64,000 bases of DNA from Bradyrhizobium guangzhouense (GTDB lineage Bacteria; Pseudomonadota; Alphaproteobacteria; Rhizobiales; Xanthobacteraceae), in assembly GCF_004114955.1 (NCBI RefSeq), contig NZ_CP030053.1:5518001-5582000 (forward strand), in the 5' to 3' direction. The stretch's first letter is position 1, and every line of letters starts with the position of its first letter. Below are positions 1-8,458 of this stretch, piece by piece. A model generated the notes under the pieces. That model made no database searches, was not told the DNA's origin, and worked only from the letters and a program-made list of their open reading frames with translations. The position numbers and the translations under genes are program-made.

Positions 1-704
1 TGAGCAATGTGTTGAAGCGGCTCGAGCGCGAATTTGGCGACGTACAGGATGTCGAGTTCACGGTCGAGGACGGCAAGCTGTGGATGCTGCAGACCCGCTC
101 GGCCAAACGAACACCGCGCGCCGCGGTCAGGATCGCGATCGACCTCGTGCATGAGGGATTGATCACGAAGGACGAGGCGCTGGCGCGCCTCTCCGGCATC
201 GACGTTGCCTCGCTGGTCGATATCTCGCTCGTTGGCGCCGGCAGGCCCGCGGCCTCCGGCACCGGCGCTTCGGGCGGCATCGGAATTGGCCGCGCCTCGT
301 TCGATTCCGAAGGCGCCAAGCGCCTTGCGGCTGCCGGCGAGCCGGTCATTCTGCTGCGCCCCGACACCAGCACCGCCGACATCGCCGGATTTGCGGTGGC
401 AGCCGGCATCGTCACCGCGGTCGGCGCGCGAACCTCTCACGCGGCACTGGTGGCTCGGCAGATGGGCAAGCCATGCGTGGTCGGCTGCACTGAGCTGAGG
501 ATCGACCCGGACTCTCGGCGCGCCCGGCTCGCCGATGCGACGCTCTCGGAGGGCGACTGGATCACGATCGAGGGCGACGCCGGGCAGATTTATCTCGGGC
601 GCTGCCAGACCTCGGAGACGCGACCGGAGGCCGAGCTCGCCGAGATCGTCGCATGGCAGTCGCAGAGCTGCGATCAATTGCGGGCAGGCGCGAAGACGGC
701 TTAG
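1..704 (+). CDS. PEP/pyruvate-binding (PPDK-like) protein, 3' end only
   Basis: The reading frame is open to the left edge, so the start lies outside the window. The visible 233 or so residues begin at the end of the ATP-grasp domain (VEDGKLWMLQTR, as in pyruvate phosphate dikinase) and continue into the swivelling phosphohistidine domain, with the signature GARTSHAALVARQMGKPCV. The His of TSHAA is the expected phosphate carrier. The protein stops soon after this domain, so the large C-terminal PEP/pyruvate TIM barrel of true PPDK is absent. It is therefore probably a short PPDK-related phosphotransferase or a rifampin phosphotransferase/PEP-synthase-like paralogue rather than PpdK. Its substrate cannot be told from this fragment. 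Confidence 0.75.
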   Translation, partial: SNVLKRLEREFGDVQDVEFTVEDGKLWMLQTRSAKRTPRAAVRIAIDLVHEGLITKDEALARLSGIDVASLVDISLVGAGRPAASGTGASGGIGIGRASFDSEGAKRLAAAGEPVILLRPDTSTADIAGFAVAAGIVTAVGARTSHAALVARQMGKPCVVGCTELRIDPDSRRARLADATLSEGDWITIEGDAGQIYLGRCQTSETRPEAELAEIVAWQSQSCDQLRAGAKTA

Positions 705-751
705 TGAAGCCGGCACATATCTGGATGCAGTCTCGTAGGGTCTGCCTCCGA

Positions 752-908
752 CTTCCCTTCTCCCCTTGTGGGAGAAGGTGGCGCGAAGCGACGGATGAGG
801 GGTTCTCTCCACGCACACACATGCAGATGAGTATGCGGAGATATGCCCCTCACCCAAGCGAGTTCGTGTCTCCCGGCGGTGCGGCCCTCTCCCACAAGGG
901 GAGAGGGC
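752..908. repeat. Dispersed palindromic intergenic repeat, family A, copy 1
   Basis: This element fills the gap after the PPDK-like gene. Each end is a hairpin: a CTTCTCCC/GGGAGAAG-type stem near 756-780 and CCCTCTCCC-ACAA-GGGGAGAGGG at 884-908. Between them lie GATGAGGGG and CCCCTCACCCAAGCGAGT. The same modules recur at 3713-3862 and 17471-17605, always between genes. It is a non-coding dispersed repeat. Confidence 0.8.
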
Positions 909-942
909 ACAACAACGCGCGCCTCGCTCGTAGGCTCCGCGT

Positions 943-1782
943 TCAGTGAACCCCCGCAAAAATCTGGATACACCCGATCACGACCTCGATCACGATCAGC
1001 ACCACCACCGCGATTTCGAGCCGCAGCGAGCGCTGGGTGTCGATGATGTCGGTGAGCGCATCGGCGGTCTCCGCGATGACGGTGAGCTTGCGCTCGAGCG
1101 TGTCGAGACGCTCCTTCAGCTCGTACTCGTCTTCGAGACGCGCATAGAGCCGGTCGAGCTGCGGCCTTTCCCAGAGCGCATCGGGTTTTTCTGCAACCGC
1201 GACGCGGCCGGCGACGCGCTGCTGGACGAGCAGCGCGTTGCCAATCAGCTGCAGGATGCCCTTGCGTCGCCGCGACGTCCGGCCCTTCTCGGCAAGCTCC
1301 CGTGCAAAAGGCTCGATGACATCGAAGACCGCAGCGACACGCCGCTCGTCGCGCGCCAGTGACGTGCTCTTGGCGAGCGCGTCCGCGATCAGCAGCAGCC
1401 GCTCGTCGGAGAATTTCGAGAGATTGATCGGCCCGCCCGGCTGGATCGCCTCGGCGTTTTCGTCCTTGCACAACTGCGCCTGGGCGGTCTCCTCCTCGAT
1501 CGGGCTGAGTTCGCCGGTCACACGGGACTTCAGGCTGTCGAGCAGCACCTTCTCCTCCGAAGGAAGCAGGCCGATCAGAACCACGACGCCGTAGCGGAAG
1601 ATCACGGCGAGGCCGGCATGGACGCGAAACGCCGCCGGCGTCGAGGAAACGGCAGGGCCGATCTCGAGCCCCGACGGATTGATGCGCTCGCCGAGCATTA
1701 CGGCGCGGATCCGCAGGGTCGTCGCGGGATCCGGCCTCGGCGATGTTGACGGCGCACCAACGGGAAGTTGATCGGCGTTCAT
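943..1782 (-). CDS. RMD1/YagE family (DUF155) membrane-anchored protein
   Basis: This 279-residue product matches the RMD1/YagE (DUF155) family, whose eukaryotic members (RMND1, Sif2/Sif3) are mitochondrial proteins of unclear biochemistry. Family features are the hydrophobic beta-rich N-terminal part (AVIFRYGVVVLIGL near residues 69-82), a long helical middle, and a single transmembrane helix at the extreme C terminus (EIAVVVLIVIEVVIG). ATG at 1782 was chosen over an upstream in-frame ATG at 1815 because it starts at the conserved region. The gene is divergent from the glycosyltransferase gene. No catalytic motif is known, so only the family is assigned. Confidence 0.8.
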   Translation of the reverse strand: MNADQLPVGAPSTSPRPDPATTLRIRAVMLGERINPSGLEIGPAVSSTPAAFRVHAGLAVIFRYGVVVLIGLLPSEEKVLLDSLKSRVTGELSPIEEETAQAQLCKDENAEAIQPGGPINLSKFSDERLLLIADALAKSTSLARDERRVAAVFDVIEPFARELAEKGRTSRRRKGILQLIGNALLVQQRVAGRVAVAEKPDALWERPQLDRLYARLEDEYELKERLDTLERKLTVIAETADALTDIIDTQRSLRLEIAVVVLIVIEVVIGCIQIFAGVH

Positions 1783-2102
1783 TGGACATCTCGCTCTGCG
1801 CGGCGGCGATTGCACGTTTTTCCCATCGGCAAGGTCCGTGTCAGACTGACGATGCCGCCTTGCTCGCCCGACGACAGCGACGGAGCAAATTCGCGTTGAA
1901 GTTCACGAACCCGTCACTCGCCGAAACATTCGGCAATATCACCACCGCGCGCGCGACACATTCGGCTGCGATGGACCGGCGGTGGTTTACCATCGCACGG
2001 CCAAACGCCGCCGGAAAGTTGCACTCGGTATCGCAGCGTGTTTTATGACAATATCATACCGAGCTGCGCTTCTGCCGAAGTGCTGATATCGAAACCTCAA
2101 TC
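1783..2102. other. Divergent intergenic region with an 8-bp inverted repeat
   Basis: This 320-base stretch separates the divergent RMD1-family and glycosyltransferase genes and has no credible ORF. It contains a perfect inverted repeat, CTCGGTAT at 2024-2031 and ATACCGAG at 2056-2063, around an AT-rich centre (TTTTATGACAATATC). This lies 40-80 bases upstream of the glycosyltransferase start and could be a promoter with an operator, or a leader hairpin. Nothing else is recognisable. Confidence 0.4.
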
Positions 2103-2678
2103 ATGCTGAGCGTCATCATACCGACTGAAGGCATCGAGCAGACGGCGGTCGCGACTCTGGCCGCGCTGGTCCCCGGTGCCGCAGCTGGAATCATCAAGGA
2201 AGTTCTGCTGGTCGACGGCACCCGCAACGGCGTCATCGAGCGCGTTGCCGACGTCGCCGGCTGCCGTTTCATCGGCTACGAAGGCACTTCGCAGGGCGCG
2301 GCACTGGCCGCCGGCGCACTTCAGGCCCGTTCGCCGTGGCTGATGTTTCTCCCGGCCGGCGCGGTGCTGGACACCGGCTGGATCGAGGAGACGACCCAAT
2401 TCATCCAGGCCGTCGCGGCCAGCGGCCGGGACCGTGCGGCCGTGTTTCGCTACGCCCGTTCGCCTTACGCAAATACCGGTTTTCGCGACGTCCTGTGGTC
2501 TGTCGCGCGCAAGCTGGTCGGCCCGCTCGGCGATCAAGGGCTTTTGATCGCGCGCGACCATTACGACCGGATCGGCGGCTACCCGCCCCAGGCCCGCCGT
2601 TCCGAGGCCCGGCTGCTGCGGCGGCTCGGCCGTTCCTCCCGCACGCTGCTGCGCAGCCGGATCGTCATGGTCGGGTGA
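2103..2678 (+). CDS. Short family 2 glycosyltransferase-like protein
   Basis: The 191-residue protein begins MLSVIIPT, the usual GT-A opening of family 2 glycosyltransferases. It continues with EVLLVDGTRNG, where family members have DGGSxD-type nucleotide binding, then GYEGTSQGAALAAGALQA and WLMFLPAGAVLDTGWIE, the position of the DXD motif. The canonical acidic triplet is replaced by AGAVLD. It is short and soluble and resembles the small TIGR04283-like GT2 proteins. Donor and acceptor are unknown. It stands alone, 62 bases ahead of the MarR-GNAT gene, and is probably transcribed separately because a regulator-type palindrome lies between them. Confidence 0.7.
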   Translation: MLSVIIPTEGIEQTAVATLAALVPGAAAGIIKEVLLVDGTRNGVIERVADVAGCRFIGYEGTSQGAALAAGALQARSPWLMFLPAGAVLDTGWIEETTQFIQAVAASGRDRAAVFRYARSPYANTGFRDVLWSVARKLVGPLGDQGLLIARDHYDRIGGYPPQARRSEARLLRRLGRSSRTLLRSRIVMVG

Positions 2679-2691
2679 GGCGACCAGATAC

Positions 2692-2725
2692 TTGCCAAAG
2701 TCAAATAATTATTTGACAATGGCAA
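2692..2725. promoter_or_regulatory. Palindromic operator, probably for the MarR-GNAT regulator
   Basis: A perfect 18-bp palindrome, GTCAAATAATTATTTGAC (2700-2717), is flanked by a second pair of matching arms, TTGCCA (2692-2697) and TGGCAA (2720-2725), giving a 34-bp nearly perfect dyad. It ends 15 bases before the ATG at 2741. TTGCCA could serve as a -35 box, with GACAAT (2715-2720) as a -10 box 17 bases away, so a bound dimer would block the promoter. This is the usual layout of MarR autorepression. Confidence 0.65.
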
Positions 2726-2740
2726 TTATTGAGGTGTCCC

Positions 2741-3670
2741 ATGCCAATCAACGGTGCCGACGACCAGATCGCAGCGGTTCGCGCCTTCAACCGCTTCTAT
2801 ACCCGCAAGCTCGGCGTGCTCGACCAGCATTTGGGCAAGAGCCCGTTTTCGCTGAGCGAGGCCCGCGTGCTCTACGAGCTCGCGCATCGCGATGACCTTG
2901 CGGCCAAAGAGATCGGCAACGAGCTCGGTCTCGACCCCGGCTATCTCAGCCGCATCGTGCAAAGCTTCGACGAAAAGGGGCTGATCACGCGCACGCCTCT
3001 TCCTGCGGATCGCAGGCAGTACCAGCTCAGCCTCACCGCCAAGGGTCGCCAGACCTTCGCCAAGCTGAACCTCGGCTCGCAGAACGAGGTCGCCGCCATG
3101 CTGGCCCGGCTTTCAACCGGCGATGCAACGCGTCTCACCCAGGCGATGGCGACCATCGAGGCCGTGCTGGAGCAGCGCCAGACCGCGCCCGCATCCGTCG
3201 TGCTGCGCAGCCATCGCGTCGGTGACATGGGCTGGGTCATCTCCAAGCAGGCGGCCGCCTATGCCGCGGACTATGGCTGGGACATCAGCTACGAGGCGCT
3301 GGTCGCCGAGATCTGCGCACAGTTCGTCAAGAGCTACGACGCCGCGCGCGAGCATTGCTGGATCGCGGAATTGGGTGGCGAGCCGGTCGGCTCGATCTTC
3401 CTGGTCAAGGCCACGGACGAGCTCGCCAAGCTCCGCCTGTTGCAGGTGGAGAAGAAGGCACGCGGCTTCGGCGTCGGCCGCGCGCTGGTCGAGCAATGTC
3501 TCCAGGGCGCGCGCGAGCGGGGCTACAAGAGGATGACGCTGTGGACGCAGAGCATCCTGGTCGCAGCACGCGGCATCTACAAGAGCGCCGGCTTCGAGCT
3601 GGTCGCGACCAAGCCGCATCACAGCTTTGGGCACGATCTGGTGGGTGAGACGTGGGAGCGGGATCTGTAG
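2741..3670 (+). CDS. MarR-type regulator fused to a GNAT acetyltransferase
   Basis: The 309-residue protein has two domains. Residues 1-140 are a MarR winged helix (LAAKEIGNELGLDPGYLSRIV as recognition region, then a wing with LPADRRQYQLSLTAKG). Residues 150-309 are a GNAT fold with the acetyl-CoA loop VEKKARGFGVGRALVEQCL and the C-terminal YKSAGFELV. Such fusions are a known family in which the GNAT part may sense or modify a small amine or effector. ATG at 2741 was chosen because GAGGTG sits five bases before it; an in-frame TTG at 2729 lacks a ribosome site. The upstream palindrome suggests autoregulation. The acetylation substrate is unknown. Confidence 0.88.
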   Translation: MPINGADDQIAAVRAFNRFYTRKLGVLDQHLGKSPFSLSEARVLYELAHRDDLAAKEIGNELGLDPGYLSRIVQSFDEKGLITRTPLPADRRQYQLSLTAKGRQTFAKLNLGSQNEVAAMLARLSTGDATRLTQAMATIEAVLEQRQTAPASVVLRSHRVGDMGWVISKQAAAYAADYGWDISYEALVAEICAQFVKSYDAAREHCWIAELGGEPVGSIFLVKATDELAKLRLLQVEKKARGFGVGRALVEQCLQGARERGYKRMTLWTQSILVAARGIYKSAGFELVATKPHHSFGHDLVGETWERDL

Positions 3671-3712
3671 CTGCGCACGTTCGGCGCAGATCAAGAAATG
3701 ATGCGCATTGTA

Positions 3713-3862
3713 GTGCCCTCGCCCCTCGCGGGAGAGGGCAGCGACACTGGTGGACACAAACTCACTTGGGTGAGGGGTATGTCTCCGCGAACATCTGTGC
3801 ACGCAGATAGATACCCCTCATCCGGCGCTTCGCGCCACCTTCCCCCACAAGGGGGGAAGGGA
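3713..3862. repeat. Dispersed palindromic repeat, family A, copy 2
   Basis: This carries the same modules as the repeat at 752-908: a GCCCTCGCCCC...GGGAGAGGGC hairpin, CTCACTTGGGTGAGGGGT, CCCCTCATCCGGCGCTTCGCGCCACC, and a closing CCTTCCCCC-ACAA-GGGGGGAAGG hairpin. It fills the gap between the convergent MarR-GNAT and moaB genes and may help end both transcripts. Confidence 0.8.
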
Positions 3863-3879
3863 AGAAAGGAAGAAAGTCA

Positions 3880-4443
3880 TCACACCGTCGCGCCCTGCGC
3901 CTTCGGCCGGCGCAGATGCTCGTCGAGCCGCGGCATGATCTCGACGAAATTGCAGGGGCGCGTGCGGTAGTCGAGCTGGCTCGCGAGAATGCCGTCCCAG
4001 CCGTCGCGGCAGGCGCCGGGTGAACCCGGCAGGCAGAAGATGTAGGTCGCACCCGCAACGCCAGCGGTGGCGCGGCTCTGGATGGTCGACGTGCCGATCT
4101 TGGCATGGCTCAGCATGTGGAAGGCGATCGAGAAACCGTCCATGCGCTTCTCGAACAGCGGCTCGATCGCCTCCGGCGTGACGTCGCGCCCGGTGAAGCC
4201 GGTGCCGCCGGTGGTGACGACGACGTCGACGCCGGCGTCGGCGATCCAGCGGCGGATCACGGCGCGGATCGCCTCGACATCGTCGGTGACGATCTCGCGC
4301 GCGGCGAGATGATGGCCGGCAGCGGTGAGCCGATCGACCAGCGTCTGGCCGGATTTGTCATCCGCCAGCGCACGCGTGTCGGAGACGGTGAGCACCGCGA
4401 TGTTGAGCGGGATGAACTGCTTGGATTCGTCGATGGAGGCCAT
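3880..4443 (-). CDS. moaB: Molybdenum cofactor biosynthesis protein B
   Basis: The 187-residue protein is a MoaB/MogA-type molybdopterin-binding domain. It shows LNIAVLTVSDTRALADDKSG near the N terminus and the family's TTGGTGFTGRDVTPEAIEPL loop (residues about 95-114), followed by the FCLPGSPGACRDGWD segment. MoaB and MogA adenylylate molybdopterin before molybdenum insertion; in bacteria that also have MogA the role of MoaB is less certain. The gene stands alone between two dispersed repeats, with no other moa gene in the window. The length is normal for rhizobial MoaB. Confidence 0.92.
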   Translation of the reverse strand: MASIDESKQFIPLNIAVLTVSDTRALADDKSGQTLVDRLTAAGHHLAAREIVTDDVEAIRAVIRRWIADAGVDVVVTTGGTGFTGRDVTPEAIEPLFEKRMDGFSIAFHMLSHAKIGTSTIQSRATAGVAGATYIFCLPGSPGACRDGWDGILASQLDYRTRPCNFVEIMPRLDEHLRRPKAQGATV

Positions 4444-4458
4444 TGCTCAATCCTCTCG

Positions 4459-4592
4459 TGTCCCGGACGCGCCGCAGCGTGAAACGCTGCTGCGCAGAGC
4501 CGGGACCCATTTAGAGGCTTGAGTGACCGGCCATGTGGGCCCCGGCTCTGCAGCGCACCGCTGAAGAAGCGCTGCGCTGCGTCGGGGGCACC
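4459..4592. repeat. Dispersed intergenic repeat with inverted halves, family D
   Basis: The left half (GTCCCGGACGCGCCGCAGCG, then GCTGCTGCGCAGAGCCGGGAC) can fold on itself and is echoed in reverse by the right half (GCCCCGGCTCTGCAGCGC and GCGCTGCGCTGCGTCGGGG). It fills the moaB-metallopeptidase gap. It is a different family from A, B, C and E. Confidence 0.65.
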
Positions 4593-4603
4593 AGCATCTG
4601 TGT

Positions 4604-5548
4604 CTACGGCCCGCCGCCGCCGAACGTGTTACACGCCTGCAGCGTGCCCTGCTGATAGCCGGTCATGAACCACTGCTTGCGCTGCGCGGCCGAGCCGTGG
4701 GTGAAGGAATCGGGTACCACTCGCCCCGTCGCCTGGCGCTGCAGAGTGTCGTCGCCGATCGCGCTCGCCGTGGTCAGGGCGGCGTCGATGTCGCCGGCCT
4801 CGAGGAAGTTCGGACGCTTCTTCGCTTCGCGATTGACCCAGATGCCGGACAGACAATCGGCCTGGAGCTCGACCTTCACCTGAAGCGCGTTCGACTCCGC
4901 CTTGCTGCCGGCTTGCTGCTGCAGCCGCGTCACCTTCGGGATGATGCCGAGCAGGTTCTGGATGTGATGGCCGGCCTCATGCGCGATGATGTAGGCCGAG
5001 GTGAAATTGCACGCCGACTTGCCGGAGCAGCCGTGGAAGCGCGTCTCGACCTCGCGGAAGAACGAGGTGTCGAGGAAGATGGTGCGATCCGGCGGGCAGT
5101 AGAACGGCCCCATCGCCGATTCCGCCCGGCCGCAGCGGCCGCCATTGGTGACGTTGCGGAACAGCACGACCTTCGGGCCGGTGTAGGACTGGCCGGAAGC
5201 CTGGAAGATCTCGCTCCAGCGATCGTCGATCTCGCCGAGGATGCCCGAGATCATGCTGCCCATCTCGTCGGTCGGCGCGCCGCGCTTGGCCTGACTGGAC
5301 GGACGGTCGCTCTGGTAGCTCGGCGCCTGGCCGCCGCCGGTGAGGATCTCGGCGCCGCCGATCAGGATGCGGGGGTCGATGCCGAAGGCGTAGCCGACGA
5401 GGCCGAGCACGATGATGGTGCCGATGCCGAGGCCGCCGCCGCCCATCGGCAGGCCGAAGCCGCCGCCTCCGCCGCCGCCGAATCCTCCACCGCCGTCATC
5501 GCGACGATCCTCAATGTCGTCGCTGCGGCGGAAATCATCGTAGCGCAT
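4604..5548 (-). CDS. Putative neutral zinc metallopeptidase (YpfJ family)
   Basis: The 314-residue protein belongs to the YpfJ/KPN_02809 family (PF04228). It has a charged, glycine-rich N terminus with two long Gly runs (residues about 19-40) and one membrane segment (IGTIIVLGLVGYAFGI, about 42-57). The peptidase domain contains the zinc motif HEAGHHIQ, the downstream ELQADCLSGIW helix that supplies the third ligand, and conserved cysteine-bearing segments (CGRAESAMGPFYCPP). It is predicted to be an inner-membrane-anchored protein with its domain outside the cytoplasm. The biological substrate is unknown. It is transcribed away from ccrM. Confidence 0.9.
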   Translation of the reverse strand: MRYDDFRRSDDIEDRRDDGGGGFGGGGGGGFGLPMGGGGLGIGTIIVLGLVGYAFGIDPRILIGGAEILTGGGQAPSYQSDRPSSQAKRGAPTDEMGSMISGILGEIDDRWSEIFQASGQSYTGPKVVLFRNVTNGGRCGRAESAMGPFYCPPDRTIFLDTSFFREVETRFHGCSGKSACNFTSAYIIAHEAGHHIQNLLGIIPKVTRLQQQAGSKAESNALQVKVELQADCLSGIWVNREAKKRPNFLEAGDIDAALTTASAIGDDTLQRQATGRVVPDSFTHGSAAQRKQWFMTGYQQGTLQACNTFGGGGP

Positions 5549-7093
<1,545 letters not shown>

Positions 7094-7117
7094 TCCGATC
7101 GTGATCTCGTAGTTCCT

Positions 7118-7207
7118 GTAGGGTGGGCAAAGGCGCACTTGCGCCGTGCCCACGATCTCTCCCGGGGTTACGGATTTGGTGGGCACGCTTCGCTTTGCCC
7201 ACCCTAC
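7118..7207. repeat. Dispersed inverted repeat, family B (GTAGGGTGGGCAAAG)
   Basis: GTAGGGTGGGCAAAGGCG at the left end is mirrored by CGCTTTGCCCACCCTAC at the right end, with GTGCCCAC and GTGGGCAC inside. The outer arms are almost perfectly complementary over 15 bases. It lies just after ccrM and could fold in the 3' region of its transcript. Confidence 0.8.
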
Positions 7208-7277
7208 GGCACCTTGAACGCCGCCACGGCCAGGACTAGATTCACGGGATTAGCCCCGTCCTGACCGGCCGGCTCCC

Positions 7278-7604
7278 ATGCGACGACAGTCCGAGACATT
7301 GCTGCTGGTGCCGCTGCTGCCGATCTTCCTGGTCGGCATGTTTCCGATGTTCCTGATCGCCCTGCTCGGCTTTTTCGGCCTCGCCTTGTTCGGCGTGCTC
7401 GTGATCTGCGTCGGGCTCGCGAGCAGCAACGAGGCGCACGACAATTTCAATCACGATGTCATCGTGCATGGCTACGCGCGTGGCTCGGAGCGCAAGGCGC
7501 GGGCCTGCGACATGCATCTGGCCAGTCGGCTCGGGCTGCGCCTGGAAGCGGTCGGCGCGGCGATGGTCATTACGGCCGCCATCGGCCTTTGTTACGCCCC
7601 CTGA
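7278..7604 (+). CDS. Small membrane protein of unknown function
   Basis: The 108-residue product opens with a long hydrophobic stretch (residues about 8-47), which can form two close transmembrane helices. A hydrophilic loop rich in His, Asn and Arg follows, then a third hydrophobic segment at the C terminus (AVGAAMVITAAIGLCYA). No known domain was recognised. There is no convincing Shine-Dalgarno sequence before the ATG, so the start is uncertain. Codon use is like that of the neighbours. It precedes the GST gene in the same direction by 119 bases and may not be functionally linked to it. Confidence 0.5.
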   Translation: MRRQSETLLLVPLLPIFLVGMFPMFLIALLGFFGLALFGVLVICVGLASSNEAHDNFNHDVIVHGYARGSERKARACDMHLASRLGLRLEAVGAAMVITAAIGLCYAP

Positions 7605-7723
7605 TCTGCGCGGCGCGCAGAGACCGCCCCGCAAACTCGCCGGTTGCTCTCCCCGGCCCTATTCAGGCACAGAAAGCCGCAAGGCCGTATTCATTCTCTA
7701 AACAGGGAAATGGGGAGAGAAAC

Positions 7724-8404
7724 ATGCTCAAATTCTATTTCAACGGATCGCCGAACCCGACCAAGGTCGCGCTCTTCCTCGAGGAGGCGGGCCTGCCATA
7801 CGAGCCGGTCAAGATCGACACCCGCAAGGGCGAGCAGTTCGCGCCTGAGTACCTGAAGATCAATCCGAACGGCAAGGTGCCGGCGATCGACGATGGCGGC
7901 ACCGTCGTGTTCGACTCCAACGCGATCCTGCTCTATCTCGCCGAGAAGACCGGCCAATTCCTGCCCGCGAACCGCGCGGAGCTGCTGTCCTGGCTGATGT
8001 TCGTGGCGACAGGCGTCGGACCGTATTCGGGCCAGGCGGTGCACTTCAAGCATTTCGCGCCGAAGGACCAGAACCACGACTACGCCCATAACCGCTACCA
8101 GTACGAGACCGATCGCCACTACAAGATTCTCGACTCGCACCTCAAAGGCCGCAGCTACATGGTCGGCGATGCCTATTCGATCGTCGACATGGCGCTGTGG
8201 GGCTGGGCGCGGATGGTGCCGTTCAAGCTCGGCGACGACGCCTTCGCACGCTACCCGAACGTGAAGCGGCTGGTCGACGAGATCTCGGCGCGGCCCGCGG
8301 CGGCCCGCGCGATCGCGCTGAAGGACAAGTTCACCTTCAAGGCCGAGATGGACGACGAGGCGCGCGCCAACATGTTCAGGCACATGACGACGAAAGTGGC
8401 CTGA
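7724..8404 (+). CDS. Glutathione S-transferase (YfcG/Ure2p-like)
   Basis: The 226-residue protein has a thioredoxin-fold GST N domain (MLKFYFNGSPNPTKVALFLEE, then NPNGKVPAIDDGG with the cis-Pro and FDSNAILLYLAEKTG with the glutathione Ser) and an all-helical C domain with the N-capping-type segment YSIVDMALWGWARM. The asparagine-rich opening SPNPTKV is like the nu-class/YfcG group, which act as glutathione-dependent disulfide or peroxide reductases. ATG at 7724 was chosen because GGGGAGAG lies five bases upstream; the frame is also open further upstream but without a ribosome site or conserved sequence. A clear terminator follows the gene. Confidence 0.9.
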   Translation: MLKFYFNGSPNPTKVALFLEEAGLPYEPVKIDTRKGEQFAPEYLKINPNGKVPAIDDGGTVVFDSNAILLYLAEKTGQFLPANRAELLSWLMFVATGVGPYSGQAVHFKHFAPKDQNHDYAHNRYQYETDRHYKILDSHLKGRSYMVGDAYSIVDMALWGWARMVPFKLGDDAFARYPNVKRLVDEISARPAAARAIALKDKFTFKAEMDDEARANMFRHMTTKVA

Positions 8405-8425
8405 TCATATCGCAAAGCGATGCAA

Positions 8426-8458
8426 GGCCACGCGCACGCGCGTGGCCCTTTTGTTTTC
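8426..8458 (+). terminator. Rho-independent terminator of the GST gene
   Basis: A perfect nine-pair stem GGCCACGCG / CGCGTGGCC with a CACG loop (8426-8447) is followed by CTTTTGTTTT. It lies 22 bases after the GST stop codon, and its T-rich tail touches the end of the convergent MCP gene. Confidence 0.85.

Noticed and set aside
752..908. Family A repeat considered as a CRISPR or ncRNA array
   Set aside because: There are no regularly spaced identical repeats or unique spacers, and the modules are inverted hairpins found singly at several places.
701..1789. Overlapping minus-strand frame across the RMD1-family gene
   Set aside because: It runs through the dispersed repeat and is composed of Arg-rich low-complexity sequence; the RMD1 frame has the family pattern.
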